64,000 nt of DNA from Malus domestica (GCF_042453785.1 NC_091665.1:6829501-6893500); one strand, 5' to 3'. Counted from the stretch's first letter, positions 1 through 12,637 are shown. The notes: generated from the sequence alone by a model not told the origin. A program made the numbers and translations.

Positions 1-552
1 GCAGATTCTTCTAGCTTAATTAGGACTTTATTTTCTAAGATATTTTATTATTATTCAGTTTCCTAGTTGGAATAAAAGATTGGGTTTTAGGGATTGCGCG
101 ATGGCATAGCAGGATATATTGCTTTGCCATTCTCAGTTTTACAGTACACTTTCTTTTATGAACTTTGGAGACAGAGAGTAATTACCAGGGTTTTAAAGGC
201 TTTCAGATTTTCTACTTCAAGGTGTTTTCATTCTTATTCATTCTAATAACATTCTCTATGATTTCAATTATGAATATGCGTAACTAATTCGTATTGTTAG
301 GGCGAAGCCTTGAGCCTTAACATGAATATGTAATTTTTATTTAATTGCTTATGATTGACTGCATGCATACTTTGAATTATTGATTATTGTTTTAAACTAT
401 CTAATTGTCTTAATGCCTAATCACCATTAGGATATTTAGAAATGTAAATTGATGCAATTTTGGTTGGAAGGTTCTCCGAAATTGATGCTGGCTTTTTGTG
501 ATTAATAATTGTAATTTCACTTAGGATGAACACCACGTCTTAAGGGTTGTAT

Positions 553-1377
553 TAGACCTGTAAATGGGTCGGGTTCAACCTGACCCGTTAATTTAATGGG
601 TCATCCGAACCCAACCTGTTAAGGTAACAGGTCACTCGAACCTAGCCCGTTAAACTAACGGGTCACCCGTTTCAACCCGTTTCACCCGTTAATTTTTGTT
701 TTTTGTTTTTTTTGGTAACATTTCATTAAAAAAAAAAAGTTTTGCTTCAGCAGGATTGTGGGCTTCGAGAGCCTTGAGGTGGAGAGCGGTGAGCATCTTA
801 ACTCTTAAGCCTGTCTCTGAGTCTCTCTCTCTTTGTTCTTTTGTGTTGCTTTGCTCGCAGTGTGGCTGCAACTTCAAGCTCCTCCAAAATCTCTGGCTCT
901 GAGAAAACCAAATCCACCTATAGAATCTGTCTCATCTTCAACTATGAGAATATTGAATCTTGATAAGCTTACATCAGTACGTAAGGACCTCATGGGAAAG
1001 GATGAATCACAAAATGATGGTCATTTTACCATAGGTAGCCCAAGAAGGTGCTCAGATGGCGAAGATGATGGTGGGAGTGATCGATCTGCAACAGCGAGGA
1101 AAGACAAAGTCTCCACTGTGGCTTATCATGGGGCCCATGAGTCTTTTGTGCTTGATTTCCAGGACAGAGAGAATGGAAAGCATTATCACTCTAATGGGTC
1201 GCACCCAAGAAAGTCCTTAATAACGGGTGAAAAGGGTGGTTAACGGGTTTCACGGGTTCACCCAAAATGACCCGTTATTTAACGGGTGATTAACGAGTTG
1301 ACCCGTTAACCACCCGACCCGTTTATCATTCACCCGAAAACTAATTTTAACGGGTCAGGTTGAAAATGCCAGGTATA
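553..1377. mobile_element. Non-autonomous hAT-like element with captured sequence
   Basis: An 825-bp unit flanked by a perfect 8-bp duplication GGTTGTAT (545-552 and 1378-1385). Its ends are inverted (TAGACCTG at the left, CAGGTATA at the right) and continue into long imperfect inverted arms built of repeated 'gacccgtt/aacgggtc' words (about 560-690 and 1220-1355). An 8-bp target duplication is the hAT hallmark. The centre (about 735-1220) does not resemble the arms: it has a normal base mix, a pyrimidine tract ending in GCAG, and an open frame. It encodes no transposase, so it would depend on a partner element. Confidence 0.75.
735..1220 (+). pseudogene. Exon-like fragment carried inside the hAT element
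   Basis: I do not recognise the product. A pyrimidine-rich tract (about 820-855) ends in an acceptor-like CGCAG, and an open frame then runs to 1243. It includes an acidic, serine- and glycine-rich part (CSDGEDDGGSDRSATARKDK) and a compact part (VAYHGAHESFVLDF). The amino-acid content looks like a real exon, unlike the low-complexity inverted arms around it. The frame finally runs into the right arm of the element. Most simply, a host gene piece was taken up by the transposon. Whether it is transcribed cannot be seen. Confidence 0.45.
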
Positions 1378-1385
1378 GGTTGTAT

Positions 1386-3040
1386 GGTTTTTCAAAGAGT
1401 TTTCATAAAACATAATGAGTCTCTATATTCATATTTGACCTGAACATCCGGACGAATTGCATGTTAGATATATGTTTTATGTTGAAGGTTCCAAGTAGAA
1501 TATAAATTAGGAAAACTTAACCTTCAAAGTGGCATGTGTAGATCATAAGTAATTGGTAAAAATACATAGGATTGCTAGGCGATGGAACCCTAGTGGTTTT
1601 ATAAATTGGTATTAAAACTCTTTTCTTTTATTGTATTAATTTTGGATGAATTTACTATTAGTTGTTAATTAAAATTCGTATTTAATATTACCCAGTTCCA
1701 AAATCACCTTTCTCAATTCTCAGTTTTAAGTAGTTAATTAGGAATTGTTTCTACATAAATCATTAAAATAGTCCTTGTGGAGAATGACCTTGCATGAACA
1801 TCTATACTACATCCTTGTACTCTTGCAAGTATTTCATGTGATTTTGACCCTATTTGTGTAGACGATAAAAATCCTATCATCACTAACAGTAAAAACATAA
1901 CCGTTTGAGGACATGCCTTGTCTTGGTGTGATAAGTTACATGTGTCAGCATAACAACAAGATAAGCATCATTTCAAGGATTAGGGAAAGGATCCGCTCGG
2001 AATGTATAGGGATGACCCCAAATCCATAGTAAGGTAAAAAAAATTTCATGCCAATCCAGTGCCGGCAGATAACGCAGTGTTGAATCTTATCAATATATAG
2101 ACAACGAAGAAGATGTCTTGCCTTATGCATTGAGTTAAGTGCAACAAAGAGTTGAGAAGATGGGAGGGGAAGATTAGAGGAAAGGGTAGAGGAGATGGGA
2201 GGGAAGGGGGAGGAATAGAGAGAAAAAGGAAAGGGGGTAGCGAGCTGCTGTCGACCCCAAGCAAGAGAAAAGGGCGGTGATTGAGAATCAGGTCTAGGGT
2301 TTGTACTCAATGAGTTATGTCAAATCCTATATTTATTTTAATCATATAAATTTTTAATTCAAAGCATCATAATTCTACACTTACACACCAATTAAGTATG
2401 GGATGATCTCAGTGATTGTTTCACAACTGACTTTCACATATATTTCATGTTCGGAGTGGGATTATTGAGCACAAACAAAAGCAGCAGTCGGTTCCCCAAA
2501 TGCTACACAAACCGCAAGTCCCGGTAAAAAAAAATCATCTCAATACAGAGTTCTTGCATTCTGAATTCAATCAATATGGCGACAATCAATTCTTCATATG
2601 GTTGCCTTTAAATGGATTAGGTTGTCATGTCATTCAAACTCAATATAAATTGTAGTTCCAACTCCAACCGACTAAAATCAGCCGACATGAACCAAAGACA
2701 AATCTAAACAGTGAAGTTGACAATTCTGAGTAACACTAACCGAACACGAAATTGAAAAATTCGCACAATGATTACTTTGTAAAATGCCTGAAACTTAATC
2801 TCTAAAATCGAACCACTTGAACCAGTTCTGAAATAAAATTTGACGGATTAAAATATCATCTCTATGATACCGTTTACTTACATTCATAAAGAAATATCAT
2901 TAGACGGTGACATCATGTATTTTCTTATTATATATGGACGATGGGGTATCATTTTGTAATAAAAGTTGAAAAAGTAAAAAAGAATTCTTTTACAGCTAGT
3001 AAGCACTTTTGCATGGACCCCACTTGTAGGAAATTCAATT
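1386..3040. other. Non-coding AT-rich stretch before the kinase gene
   Basis: 1386-1879 belongs to the LTR-like segment. From 1880 to about 3040 I see no supported gene. A purine-rich patch (about 2155-2240, GGGAGG/GGAAAG words) gives chance pyrimidine-coded frames on the minus strand. No inverted terminal repeats or retroelement motifs stood out. Confidence 0.5.
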
Positions 3041-3334
3041 CAATTCCTTCCTTTTCTTTTCTTTTCTCCTTCACAATCCATTCTTTGACAATCCCCCCTT
3101 TTTCCTCTCTCCATATTTTACGGCTCCAGTCCGAGTCTCTCTTCTCCGCGTCTGACAGACTCTCTCTGTGGACTCTCACCACCACCACCACCAACTTCTT
3201 CACTCCCTTCTACAATTCTTTGCTTTCGATTTCTGCTTTTCAAATACACGCCTAATAGTATAATACTCTGGCGTCTGGGATCGTATGGATGTCGCAGCAG
3301 ACAGCCATCTTTGTTCCTTCCGATTGCTTTAACA
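3040..3334 (+). promoter_or_regulatory. Likely 5' leader (non-coding first exon) of the FAB1-like gene
   Basis: A CT-rich leader (about 3045-3200, with a short CCA repeat at 3178-3190) is followed by sequence ending at a good donor, ACA|GTAAGT, with the junction after 3334. The only ATG near the end (3285) opens a 15-codon frame that stops before the donor, so this exon looks like untranslated leader with a small upstream ORF. No firm TATA box is visible. The first intron (about 3335-4280) is T-rich, as plant introns are. Confidence 0.4.
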
Positions 3335-4284
3335 GTAAGTAATCAATTTATTCCTTCATTTTTCGTTTTCTTGTTTAATTATTTGAGCGCTGAAAATGGT
3401 AGGTTTTTTTTATTAATAAATAGTTTATTTCTTTATTTTGTATGTGTAATAATCTTGTCCAGTTGTCGAATATCTTGGTGATTTTAATTTTGGAAACATG
3501 AGATTTTGATTGATGATTTTATTTAGTGGATCACTTTTTTTCACTTCAAATTCTTTGTTGGGTTTGTGGGGCTTTTCTCTGATTTTTGCATATCAATTTT
3601 CTGAATCAGTTTTTTCGTATGATTTATTCATAATCTGTTCTCTTGGTGAAGGCTGGAATTCATTCAAGAATTGGGCATTTATCTTCACTTGTTGCTTCTT
3701 CTTTTTTTATTTATTTTTGCATCTTTTATTTTAATTTTTTTATTTTTTACAGAAACAAACCTAATTTTTGGTTTCGGTTTAATGTAAAAATATTTAGGAA
3801 GATTTGTGCGTTTTCCGTTTGAATATTCATTTTATTTAGTACCATGTGGTTATTTGATGACCAAATTTTAATCTTGACTTGGTTTATTTGGACTTTCATA
3901 TTATTTGGACTGGTTGTTCAACCTTCTTCTCTTTTTTTTTTTTTTTTCACTGGGTGATGTAAGTATGTGTGCATGTTCATCACCTTGTTTTGTTGTAGTA
4001 TAATCTGATTATGAATCGATTTGTATTGATCCTTGTAACTAGAATTCGTGTTTAGAAATATCAGATAACCATAAAAGAATCCTGGTTTCTTAAACTTTTA
4101 ATGGTCAATCTTTAAAGTGTTTAGACTGTTAGCAGGCTGTTAAACATAGATTTTCAACAAGCGAAGATACGATTGGTAACTGGTTTTCCTGTTTTTCCTT
4201 GTATTATTGTTAATTTTGTTTGAACCAAATAGGTGACTAATTAGAAGTCCGTTTTCGGTTTCCTTTTGGAATTGGGTGTGTGGT

Positions 4285-4521
4285 ATGTGTCACTACTGTG
4301 GTGCAGTGACACAGTCCAAGGAAAAGAAGATCAAACAGGAGAATTTGAAATCATTACCATTAGGTACAGGATGCCCCAGTCAGTATTGCAAATTTTGTGC
4401 GTAGAAACAGGAGCGAGAATCTATCAAGCAGGGTAATGCAATTTTATATACAATGCCAATGATCAGTCCAGCAACTTCCTTGTCAAGCAGTGACAGTTGT
4501 GTACCTAGCTGCATGCAATAG
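4285..4521 (+). pseudogene. Degenerate N-terminal exon of the FAB1-like gene
   Basis: From ATG 4285 the frame reads MCHYCGAVTQSKEKK, then a cysteine cluster (CPSQYCKFCA), then PMISPATSLSSSDSC. This is a cysteine-containing, serine-rich N-terminus of the kind I expect in FYVE-less plant FAB1 proteins. Codon 40 (4402-4404) is TAG and the last codon before the donor (4519-4521) is TAG again. The exon has 237 nt, while the next exon (4613) needs two carried-over bases, so the frames do not join either. The donor (GTATGT) itself is good. Either the locus has lost its N-terminus, or translation starts in the next exon. Confidence 0.55.
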
Positions 4522-4631
4522 GTATGTACCCTCCTTTTAAAATTTGTTTCTGGTTACAGTGATCTTTCCAAAGTACTTTGCATGACCAATATTTTACTTT
4601 AATTTCCTTTAGGGGTATTCAAGAGGAAAAC

Positions 4632-7600
4632 ATGACAGGCAGTTCTCAAGAGGATCTCATTTGTCGGTCTAATGGGAGATTACAACACTCAAGCATTGGA
4701 CATCCAGTAAATGGACTTGATAGATCAAAAAAACAGAGGCAAATCAACCTGAGCGAAAGTAGTTGTGGCAGTGATGTGTATACAGTAAGAGATGTTCAGA
4801 TTATGCAGACAAGCGATGACCATGAAGCAAAAGGTAATGTTAATGCAAACACTGGTTCATATAGTGATGGAATTGAGAACTCAAATTCTTTCGAAGATGA
4901 TACAAATGCTGAGATATGGGAACCCCCTGAACCTGATGATCCAGAGGATGACATGGAGGGTAGTGTTGCTTTCAATGATGATGATGAAGAGGAATGTGGT
5001 GATGGCATGAAATGGGGTAAACCGAGTTCTTTGAGTCATTATAGAGATGAAGGAAGTGGGATTTATAGGTTTAAAGAGGAAAAACAAAGAGCAATGGAAG
5101 CAGTGATTAATGGAAAGTTTAAAGCCCTGATCAGTCAGCTACTTAAATCCGTGGGTGTTGCATCTTTGGGGGAGGGTGGTGAAAGTTGGGTGGACATTAT
5201 TGCTTCTTTGTCATGGGAAGCTGCTTCATTTTTAAAACCTGATGCTGTTGTTGGTAAAGCAATGGATCCAGATGGCTACGTGAAAGTAAAATGCATCGCA
5301 ACTGGTGTTCGCAGCCAAAGGTGACAGTAATAAACAACTGGTTTTCTTTTACGTTTCAGTTTTTAATTGTTAATTATCTTCATCTTTTTTTTTATTTATT
5401 TATTTTTTAAATTTAGGTATTTTTATCTTTGTCGATATCTTTATATTCATTGAAAGCATCATGACTGCATGTTTTGGATTTTTTTTCTTTAGAAAATTGC
5501 TGTTGCTAAATTTTTAAATGCAACCTGAGCTTCTTTGTTTTTTTTCTCTCTCAAAGTTATATGAGGTTGAAGAGTCAGCTATTTCGACTTCATCTACAAC
5601 TACAACTTATAATCTTTATAAAAAAATAAAATAAAACTTATTTCTCCTTGAATAAATAAAAAATGTTGCATCTTGTTCCTCCTTTCCATTACAGAATTCC
5701 TGAAAAAGATAATTAAATTTTTGCCTTCTAACTCATTAGATGTATTTTTTAATATAGGGAATGCTTGCCTGGTTGGTTGTTTAGAATCACCACCCAAAAT
5801 TTCTATTGTTTCATTTTATCGATTTTTAAGACTTTTGAGATGCAATTCAACAGTGTAATAATCACCTCAATATTAATTTTAGTTAGCACATTCTGAGAAT
5901 ACTTGTCATCTGGGAAGATGAAAATGTAAATGTGTGTATGCCACTGCAGTCAACTAGTGAAAGGTTTGGTCTTCAAAAGGCATGCTGCACACAAGCATAT
6001 GTCGACCAAGTACAAGAACCCAAGGTTTTTGCTAATCAAGGGAATACTTGGTCAGTCTTCAAGTGGATTGTCATCCTTTGATTCAATGGAACAGGTAACT
6101 GGATAATAATTCAGTCATTATATCAGGGCAGTAAACAATTACGTGTTCTCATATTTTCTTGCTAACAGGAAAAAGGTTATCTGAAGTTTGTCATCGAAAT
6201 GTTAGAACTGTGCCATCCAGATGTGATTTTAGTGGAAAAAACTGTTTCTCGTGATATTCAAGAGTCTATTCTTGACAAAGGAATGACACTGATCTTTGAC
6301 ATGAAGCTCCATCGCCTAGAGAGAGTTGCTCGTTGTACTGGATCACCAATTTTGTCATCAGATACAATGACGAGCGAAAAGCTAAAAAAGTGCGACTCTT
6401 TTCACATTGAAAAATTTAAAGAGGAACATGCTGGAGGTGGAGGAAAGGTCCCAAGTAAAACATTAATGTTTATTGAGGGCTGTCCTACACGCCTTGGCTG
6501 TACGGTTAGTGAATAATCCACCCCATTTTAGTCTGATATTTGCATGATCTATACACACATGTTCCAGTGTTGAATACTTTAATGACACTCCAAAGTCCTT
6601 TTGAATATGAATTTTCCGTATAATATTTGATTCTTACATGTTGCATTGTTCTTTCTGTAACATTTACGTTCAAATAGCTTAAGCTTAACTTAAATAATTG
6701 CATCTTATTTTTTCACACTTATTATTAAAAATAGTGCCATACTGGGAACTACTGCTCAAAGAAGGAGCTGCTGTATTTCCAGAAAATATTTATCTCATCT
6801 CAAGTTATATTTACTTAGTCAATGTCTTTTTTAATCTACAATTTCAGAGCCCTACAACTTCTTTAATTCACTCAATGTGCCTTCCTTCTCCATCATTTTT
6901 ATTGAGTCATAACTTTAAATTTGAACTGCCTAGGTTCAGACCACTCTTTTTTCATTGGACTTCTTGAACATTCTTTTGTGATCTGACACTAGCAAACATA
7001 TGATAAGCATTTTGTCAAATTTGATAAGAGAATGAAAACTTTTGTAGACTGCTTAGCATCTCATATGAATAACTGTGCTTGAATTGACCCTACAGGTTTT
7101 GTTGAAAGGAGCACAGAGTGATGAATTGAAGAAGGTCAAGTGTGTAGTGCAGTGTGCAGTTATTCTGGCGTATCATTTAATTCATGAGACTGCTTTCCTT
7201 GTTGACCAGAGAGCAATGTTCTCTACACTTCCATTTGCTGATGTAGAAACTGATTTGTCCACTGATAAAGAAACCCTTAATTTAGGATCTATTAACCCAT
7301 GTGTTCATCAGAATACAGAGACTAATGCTGAAACTGGGTCTGATACAGTTGATATTCCCAGTTCCAATGGATTTAATGAAGGATGTTCCCACGATTCTAC
7401 CTTGGAATTTGAAGGCCGTTCCACTTCCGATGCATCTTACAACCCTGCTGTACTTCCTGGCTTCTCGTCCATTTCAGCATCATTAAGGAAAGTTATAGGG
7501 GAGAATTTTCCTCAAGCATCTTCTTCTTATCAGTCTCTTTCTTCATACTTTGGATTCAGTGGAAGAGAACTGAATGACCCGATCACAAGATCTGTTTCTG

Positions 7601-10600
7601 CTTGTACAACTCCCGAGGCAACTGATCATTGTGATGTTGAAGATAAAGGTAGTTTCCACGAAGAGAGATCACTTAATGGGCATAATCAGACTTCATTTAC
7701 ATGCTCGGAAGCGTCTCTTGAGGTGAAAGAAAATGGTGGAAATAGTGAAGATCAAATGAAAAGTAAGAACCAAATCAGCACTGTGTTGGATTCTCAGAGT
7801 ATTTTGGTTTTGATGTCTAGCCAAAATGCTTTAAGAGGCACTGTTTGTGAGCAGAGCCATTTTTCTCATATCATGTTCTACAAGAATTTCGATATCCCCA
7901 TCGGAAAGTTTCTTCAAGATAATTTACTCAATCAGGTTGCACATATCTCTAACCTTAGGCATTTTACTGACATTTACTTGTTGCATGGTATGTCGTAAAT
8001 GGTTAGGTCCAATGTGTTATTATGTATGGGTTAGGATCCGGGGACACACATTTTGACACATGTTTTTGTGGCTCCCATGTAACTTTTTTCAAGGATCTGA
8101 ACCGTCTATATTTCAATGAATCATTCATTGATCATCCTTGCAAAAATTGGACAAATCCAAAACCATTAAGCTCATTTGTAGTGAAGAGGATGGACGAATA
8201 CGGTTCTACAAAGAACACTAAATTAATCCAATGGTCATATGTGTTTCGGATTTGGGTGCTTTTTAGTAGTCATGATCTTTGAGGTAAGACATAAAAGATA
8301 GACGGTTGGATCGTTGAATACATTACGGAGTGGGCCCCACAAAAAATGTGTCAAAATGTGTCATAGAGGTGTGTCGCCGGATCCTAACCCATTATGTATA
8401 TATGTTTTCTGGAATGTTTCAGTGTTATCTGCTGAAGGCTGCTATTTTGAGTTTTATTAAATACTGTACCTAATGTTTTCAGTCATTCAAGTACTGACTA
8501 TCAGTTCCTCCTTTACATTAAGGATTTGATTTTTTTTTTCAAACTTAAAAAAAAAAAAAAAAAAAAAAAAAGGATTTTTGAAGATGGGACTGAATGAAAC
8601 TTGTATCCTGCAGCAAAGCCAGTGCACATCATGTGGTGAACTTCCAGAAGCTCACTTCTACTATTATGCACATCGTAACAAGCAGCTTACTATCCGAGTT
8701 AAACGGCTCCCTGGAGAAGTGCATTTGCCTGGTGAAGCAGAAGGGAAACTTTGGATGTGGAGTCGATGTGGTAAATGTAAATCTAGGAATGGAATCTCAA
8801 AGTGTACAAAAAGAGTATTGATTTCCACTTCTGCTCGTTGTCTATCATTTGGAAATTTCCTGGAGCTCAATTTCTCGAACCCATCTTTGTCTAATTTATT
8901 TTCTAGCTGCGGCCATTCTTTGCAGAAGGACTTTCTCTACTTCTTTGGGTATAAATTTATTCGCTCTCATCTAGTGGTACTTTTTGCTTATATCAGCGGT
9001 TACTTTAAGTGTATTTTCAAACCTTCTAGTTTATGAAAGGATTTCCATTCAATTACATGGGGAAATCTACTTAGGATTATGCACTATGGGAGGTTGCGTT
9101 TGGCACTTATCTGGTGCATGGGAAGACATTTCCTAGGTTAAAAAGCATTTTGATGCTGTGCTACATTCTGTTTTTATGGTTATTTTAATTTTTAGAATAA
9201 AATCATGGGAAAAAGTTGCATATTCTTTTGGATTGGATCTGTTAGTATATTTTGGTGTATCTACTTTTATATTAAGTCTGCAAGCAAGCAACTGTACACT
9301 TTTATTTTTTTATCCTTATTATGTTATTTTTGGACACTCTGCAGATTAGGCCCTATGGTTGCTCTGTTCAAGTATTCCCCCGTCACGACTTATACTGTTT
9401 CTGTGCCTCCTCTGAAGCTTCCGTTCAGCAGTTCAATTAGACAAGACTGGCTTATGAAAGAAACTCAGAATGTATATTTATTTTCTGATTTTTGCTTGCT
9501 TCTTTGATTTCTGATGATTCATTATTATGTCATATGCCTATGGCAGAAACATTAGCCTTCTCTTACCTAACCTTTTCCTATTTCCTTGCACTGGATGTGA
9601 CCTTTTTGTTTCAATCCAGGTGTACATGAAATTGATTTACTTGTTCAAAGAGGTTGCCAACTCTTTAGAGAAGATGAGATCTCAGTTTGATGGGTTGACT
9701 TTGAAACTTCGAGGCTCATTTAAAGAATTTTCTGACATCGAAGAGATGCTAAAGCAAGAAAAATCTGAGTTCGAGGTCACCTTTCTCTATACATTTTTTT
9801 GTCCTGTTAATTTTGTGGCATGTATTGCAGAAAGGCTTTGTTGTTGTTGTATTGCAGAAAGGATTGCTTGGTAGTCTTTGTTTGAATGTGAATGCATTTG
9901 TTACAGTATGTTGTCAACATTGCCCATACTTCTGTAATGGCTTTTGTGATCTGTGAAAAAGGTTGTATTGCTCGAGTGTTCTTTATTATTTCCATAATAA
10001 TTGCCTAATTTGTTTGTGTACGGACATTTGGTCTGGATCTTCTCATTTGTATGTAGGATGACATTCTTGTACAGATTTGTTGTCCTTTTAAAAAATTATT
10101 ACTTTTCAGATGCATTGAATTCATTTTGTTATTTGTTTTAAACTGAACTTTTACGATTTCCTTTTTAAACATTTAAGAATGATGTTATGAAGGATGTGAG
10201 CTTTGTCTGCTTATAAATCTTTAGTTCATGAACTTCTTTAGTTCACAAATTTTTTTTGTTCTCGGTAGTAAATTCAATTGTAGGAAATTTGCTTTTCATC
10301 CTTTTCACCGGATCCTAATTACAAAAACAGGTAGTGCTCAAGAATGCTGTTACCAAGACTGAGAACTTGGACCAGGCTGCCTACAAACTACTTAGCTTGA
10401 ACAGAGTACTGTGGGAACTGCTCCTTGAAGCATGCATTTGGGAACAGCGCTTGCATTCATTACTGTCACTAGATCCTATGATGATCCATTCTAGAGCTTC
10501 TGAGAAGGTAGAGCCAGAAAAAGTTGATTCGGATATTGGTATCAAATTAGAAGTCAAATTGGATACAGCTGCAGATGCTGATGGATCTCCAATAGAAGAC

Positions 10601-12637
10601 ATTCCAATTGAAGGTCCTGTTCAAGAATCTAATGGAGCTGATCCAGTTGATGTGTCCGATTTGGCTGAGGGTTTCAAAACTCCGAATGTGGATGGTTCAA
10701 GCCCAAAACGGTTGGCCAGGCAGGGGTCCAATCTGAGAAATGGCTCCAGCTATGATCATTGTGAGAATGATCAGCTAGCAGAAAATGTGGATTGTGGTGC
10801 TTTTGCTGATTCAAATCTATCAATGAAAGGTACTTATTACCGTTCACTATCATTCGACTTGGAAGGTTCACATGACTGGTTTTGGGCACCGTTCTCCGAA
10901 ATTCGTCAAGTTGGCGTGAGAGATCTACAGAGAGTGTTCTTTTCAAAGTTTGAAACAATTAGTAGCTATACTGCAGAGCACTTACCCACAGCGTATCAGC
11001 TGATCACGGAAGAAGGGAAAATGCTGCACATTCCTCTTGGAACTGATAATCATATTGTGTCAGACTATGAAGGAGAACTGTCGAGTATGATTGCTTGTGC
11101 ACTGGCCATATTGAAAGATCTACCTTTACAAACAGAGGTTGTTGCTGACGATGGCAAGGGAGAGAGTGGAGTTGCTGCGAGAACATTTGAGCATTTACAC
11201 AGTCTGACTCGACTTCCCACTAATACTACCCTGCATTGGTCTTCAAATGGTTCGTTAGATTTAGACTCTGTCCATAATATGGCAAGCATTTCTTCAGATG
11301 AGTCGCGCTTCTCCAGTTTTGATGGGTTGAATTTGTTGGATTCTCTGGTTTCGCCTGGAACTGTTAACCCAGTAGTCCCTGTTGGAGTTTCAAAATCACT
11401 TGGCAAGGATAAATATACTGTAATATGTCCATATGCCAATCAATTTCGTGATCTCCGCAATCGATGCTTCCAATCTGAAGTTGATTATATTGCTTCCCTT
11501 AGCCGTTGCAGAAACTGGGATGCTAAAGGTGGGAAGAGCAAATCCTTTTTTGCCAAAACACTTGATGACAGGTTGATAATTAAAGAAATCAAGAAGACAG
11601 AATTTGAGTCATTTATGAAGTTTTCTGATGAGTATTTCAAGCACATAAAGCTTTCTTTTGACAATGGGAATCAAACATGCCTTGCGAAAGTTCTTGGGAT
11701 TTATCAGGTTTGTAGCATTTGATTTTCTTTCCATTGGTGGATTGTTTCTTTCTGCGTACTAAAATTTTTCTATGTAGGTGATTGTGAGACAGACAAAAAG
11801 TGGGAAAGAGATGAGGCATGATCTGATGGTCATGGAGAATCTTACCTTTGGTCGGAACATCACTCGCCAGTATGATCTGAAAGGTGCTCTACATGCTCGA
11901 TTCAATTCTGCTACTGATGGTTCCGGAGAGGTTCTTTTGGATCAGAACTTTGTCAATGACATGAACTCATCTCCACTGTATGTTAGTAACAAAGCAAAGC
12001 GTATATTGCAGCGGGCTGTGTGGAATGACACAACTTTCCTCAATGTGAGTTGCACATATTTCACTCCATATTGTATGTAGTTCCGGATCTTATGATATTC
12101 CTTTAATAACGGCAGAGGATATTACTGGTCCTACCCTATCTAGAAGGGGTATCTTCTGTTCTATGATAATTTTTTTAATTCTACATTTAATTTTCTTCCA
12201 CCCGGTTTATTGTTCATTGGCTGCAATTCTATTCTAATTCTATTATAACCTCCGCCCATAAACTGATATGGTTTTGTTCTTAAATTTTTCAGTCAATCAA
12301 TGTCATGGATTATTCATTGCTTGTGGGAGTAGATACTGAACGCCGTGAGCTTGTATGTGGCATTATTGATTATCTTAGGCAGTATACATGGGACAAGCAA
12401 CTAGAGACATGGGTGAAGTCTTCACTTGTGCCAAAAAATGTCTTGCCGACTGTCATCTCTCCAAAAGAGTACAAGAGGCGATTCAGAAAGTTCATGTCTA
12501 AGCATTTCTTGAGCGTCCCTGATGATTGGTGCTCACCAGAATCCTCTGACCCTTGTCACCAATGTGCTGTTGGAAATGATGATTCATCTCATTCAAAATC
12601 CCATAGGAAAGGCGGATTAAACAATTTGTCAGCCTAA
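4632..12637 (+). CDS. FAB1-type 1-phosphatidylinositol-3-phosphate 5-kinase (FAB1C/D-like, no FYVE domain)
   Basis: Predicted to make PtdIns(3,5)P2 from PtdIns3P on endosomal and vacuolar membranes. Exons, all GT-AG and in phase: 4632(4613)-5320, 5950-6094, 6169-6504, 7096-7935, 8614-8948, 9345-9471, 9620-9775, 10331-11707, 11778-12044, 12293-12637; 1538 aa from ATG 4632. In order: acidic motif EPPEPDDPEDD (about residue 97); CCT/TCP-1-like domain in exons 2-4 (HPDVILVEKTVSRDIQE, RLERVARCTGSPI); the FAB1 cysteine region (CTSCGELPEAHFYYY, LWMWSRCGKC, FSSCGHSLQKDF); C-terminal PIP kinase core (MENLTFGRNITRQYDLKGA, NVMDYSLLVGVD, CGIIDYLRQYTWDK) with activation segment VISPKEYKRRFRKFM. The family length is about 1450-1800 aa. 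No FYVE finger is present, as in Arabidopsis FAB1C/D. The start is uncertain because the preceding exon is broken; ATG 4632 is the first in-frame ATG of the intact exon. Confidence 0.85.
8028..8390. mobile_element. Mutator-like MITE in a FAB1 intron
   Basis: A 363-bp unit between perfect 9-bp duplications ATTATGTAT (8019-8027 and 8391-8399). Terminal inverted repeats start GGGTTAGGATCCGG at both ends and continue with variations of 'gacacac...tttgacacat'. It has no coding capacity. A 9-bp target duplication with long inverted ends is typical of Mutator-like MITEs. It lies in the intron 7936-8613, clear of both splice sites. Confidence 0.8.
8528..8573. repeat. Poly(T)/poly(A) tracts before the FAB1 exon at 8614
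   Basis: A run of T (about 8530-8539) and a run of about 28 A (about 8545-8572) lie some 40 bases upstream of the acceptor CTGCAG. The A tract resembles a retroposon tail, but I see no paired duplication. It is probably length-variable. Confidence 0.5.

Larger units (their letters stand above)
1..1879 (+). repeat. Probable LTR fragment (solo or truncated), interrupted by a hAT element
   Basis: The stretch has no coding sequence. Its right part (about 1730-1879) carries wording typical of Ty3/Gypsy LTR ends: a 'tccttgtggagaatgacct' segment followed by about 100 bases that finish in CCTATCA at 1879. No primer-binding site follows, so this would be a solo or broken LTR rather than the 5' end of an element. 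The left boundary lies outside the window. The hAT element at 553-1377 splits it. The assignment rests on resemblance only; without the second LTR or the left end it cannot be proven. Confidence 0.4.

Noticed and set aside
1945-2310. Two overlapping minus frames rich in Ser/Pro/Leu
   Set aside because: They derive from a GA-rich patch and lack any recognisable motif.
2949-3255. Overlapping frames on both strands before the kinase gene
   Set aside because: They fall in the CT-rich leader and promoter region; no start context or domain supports them.
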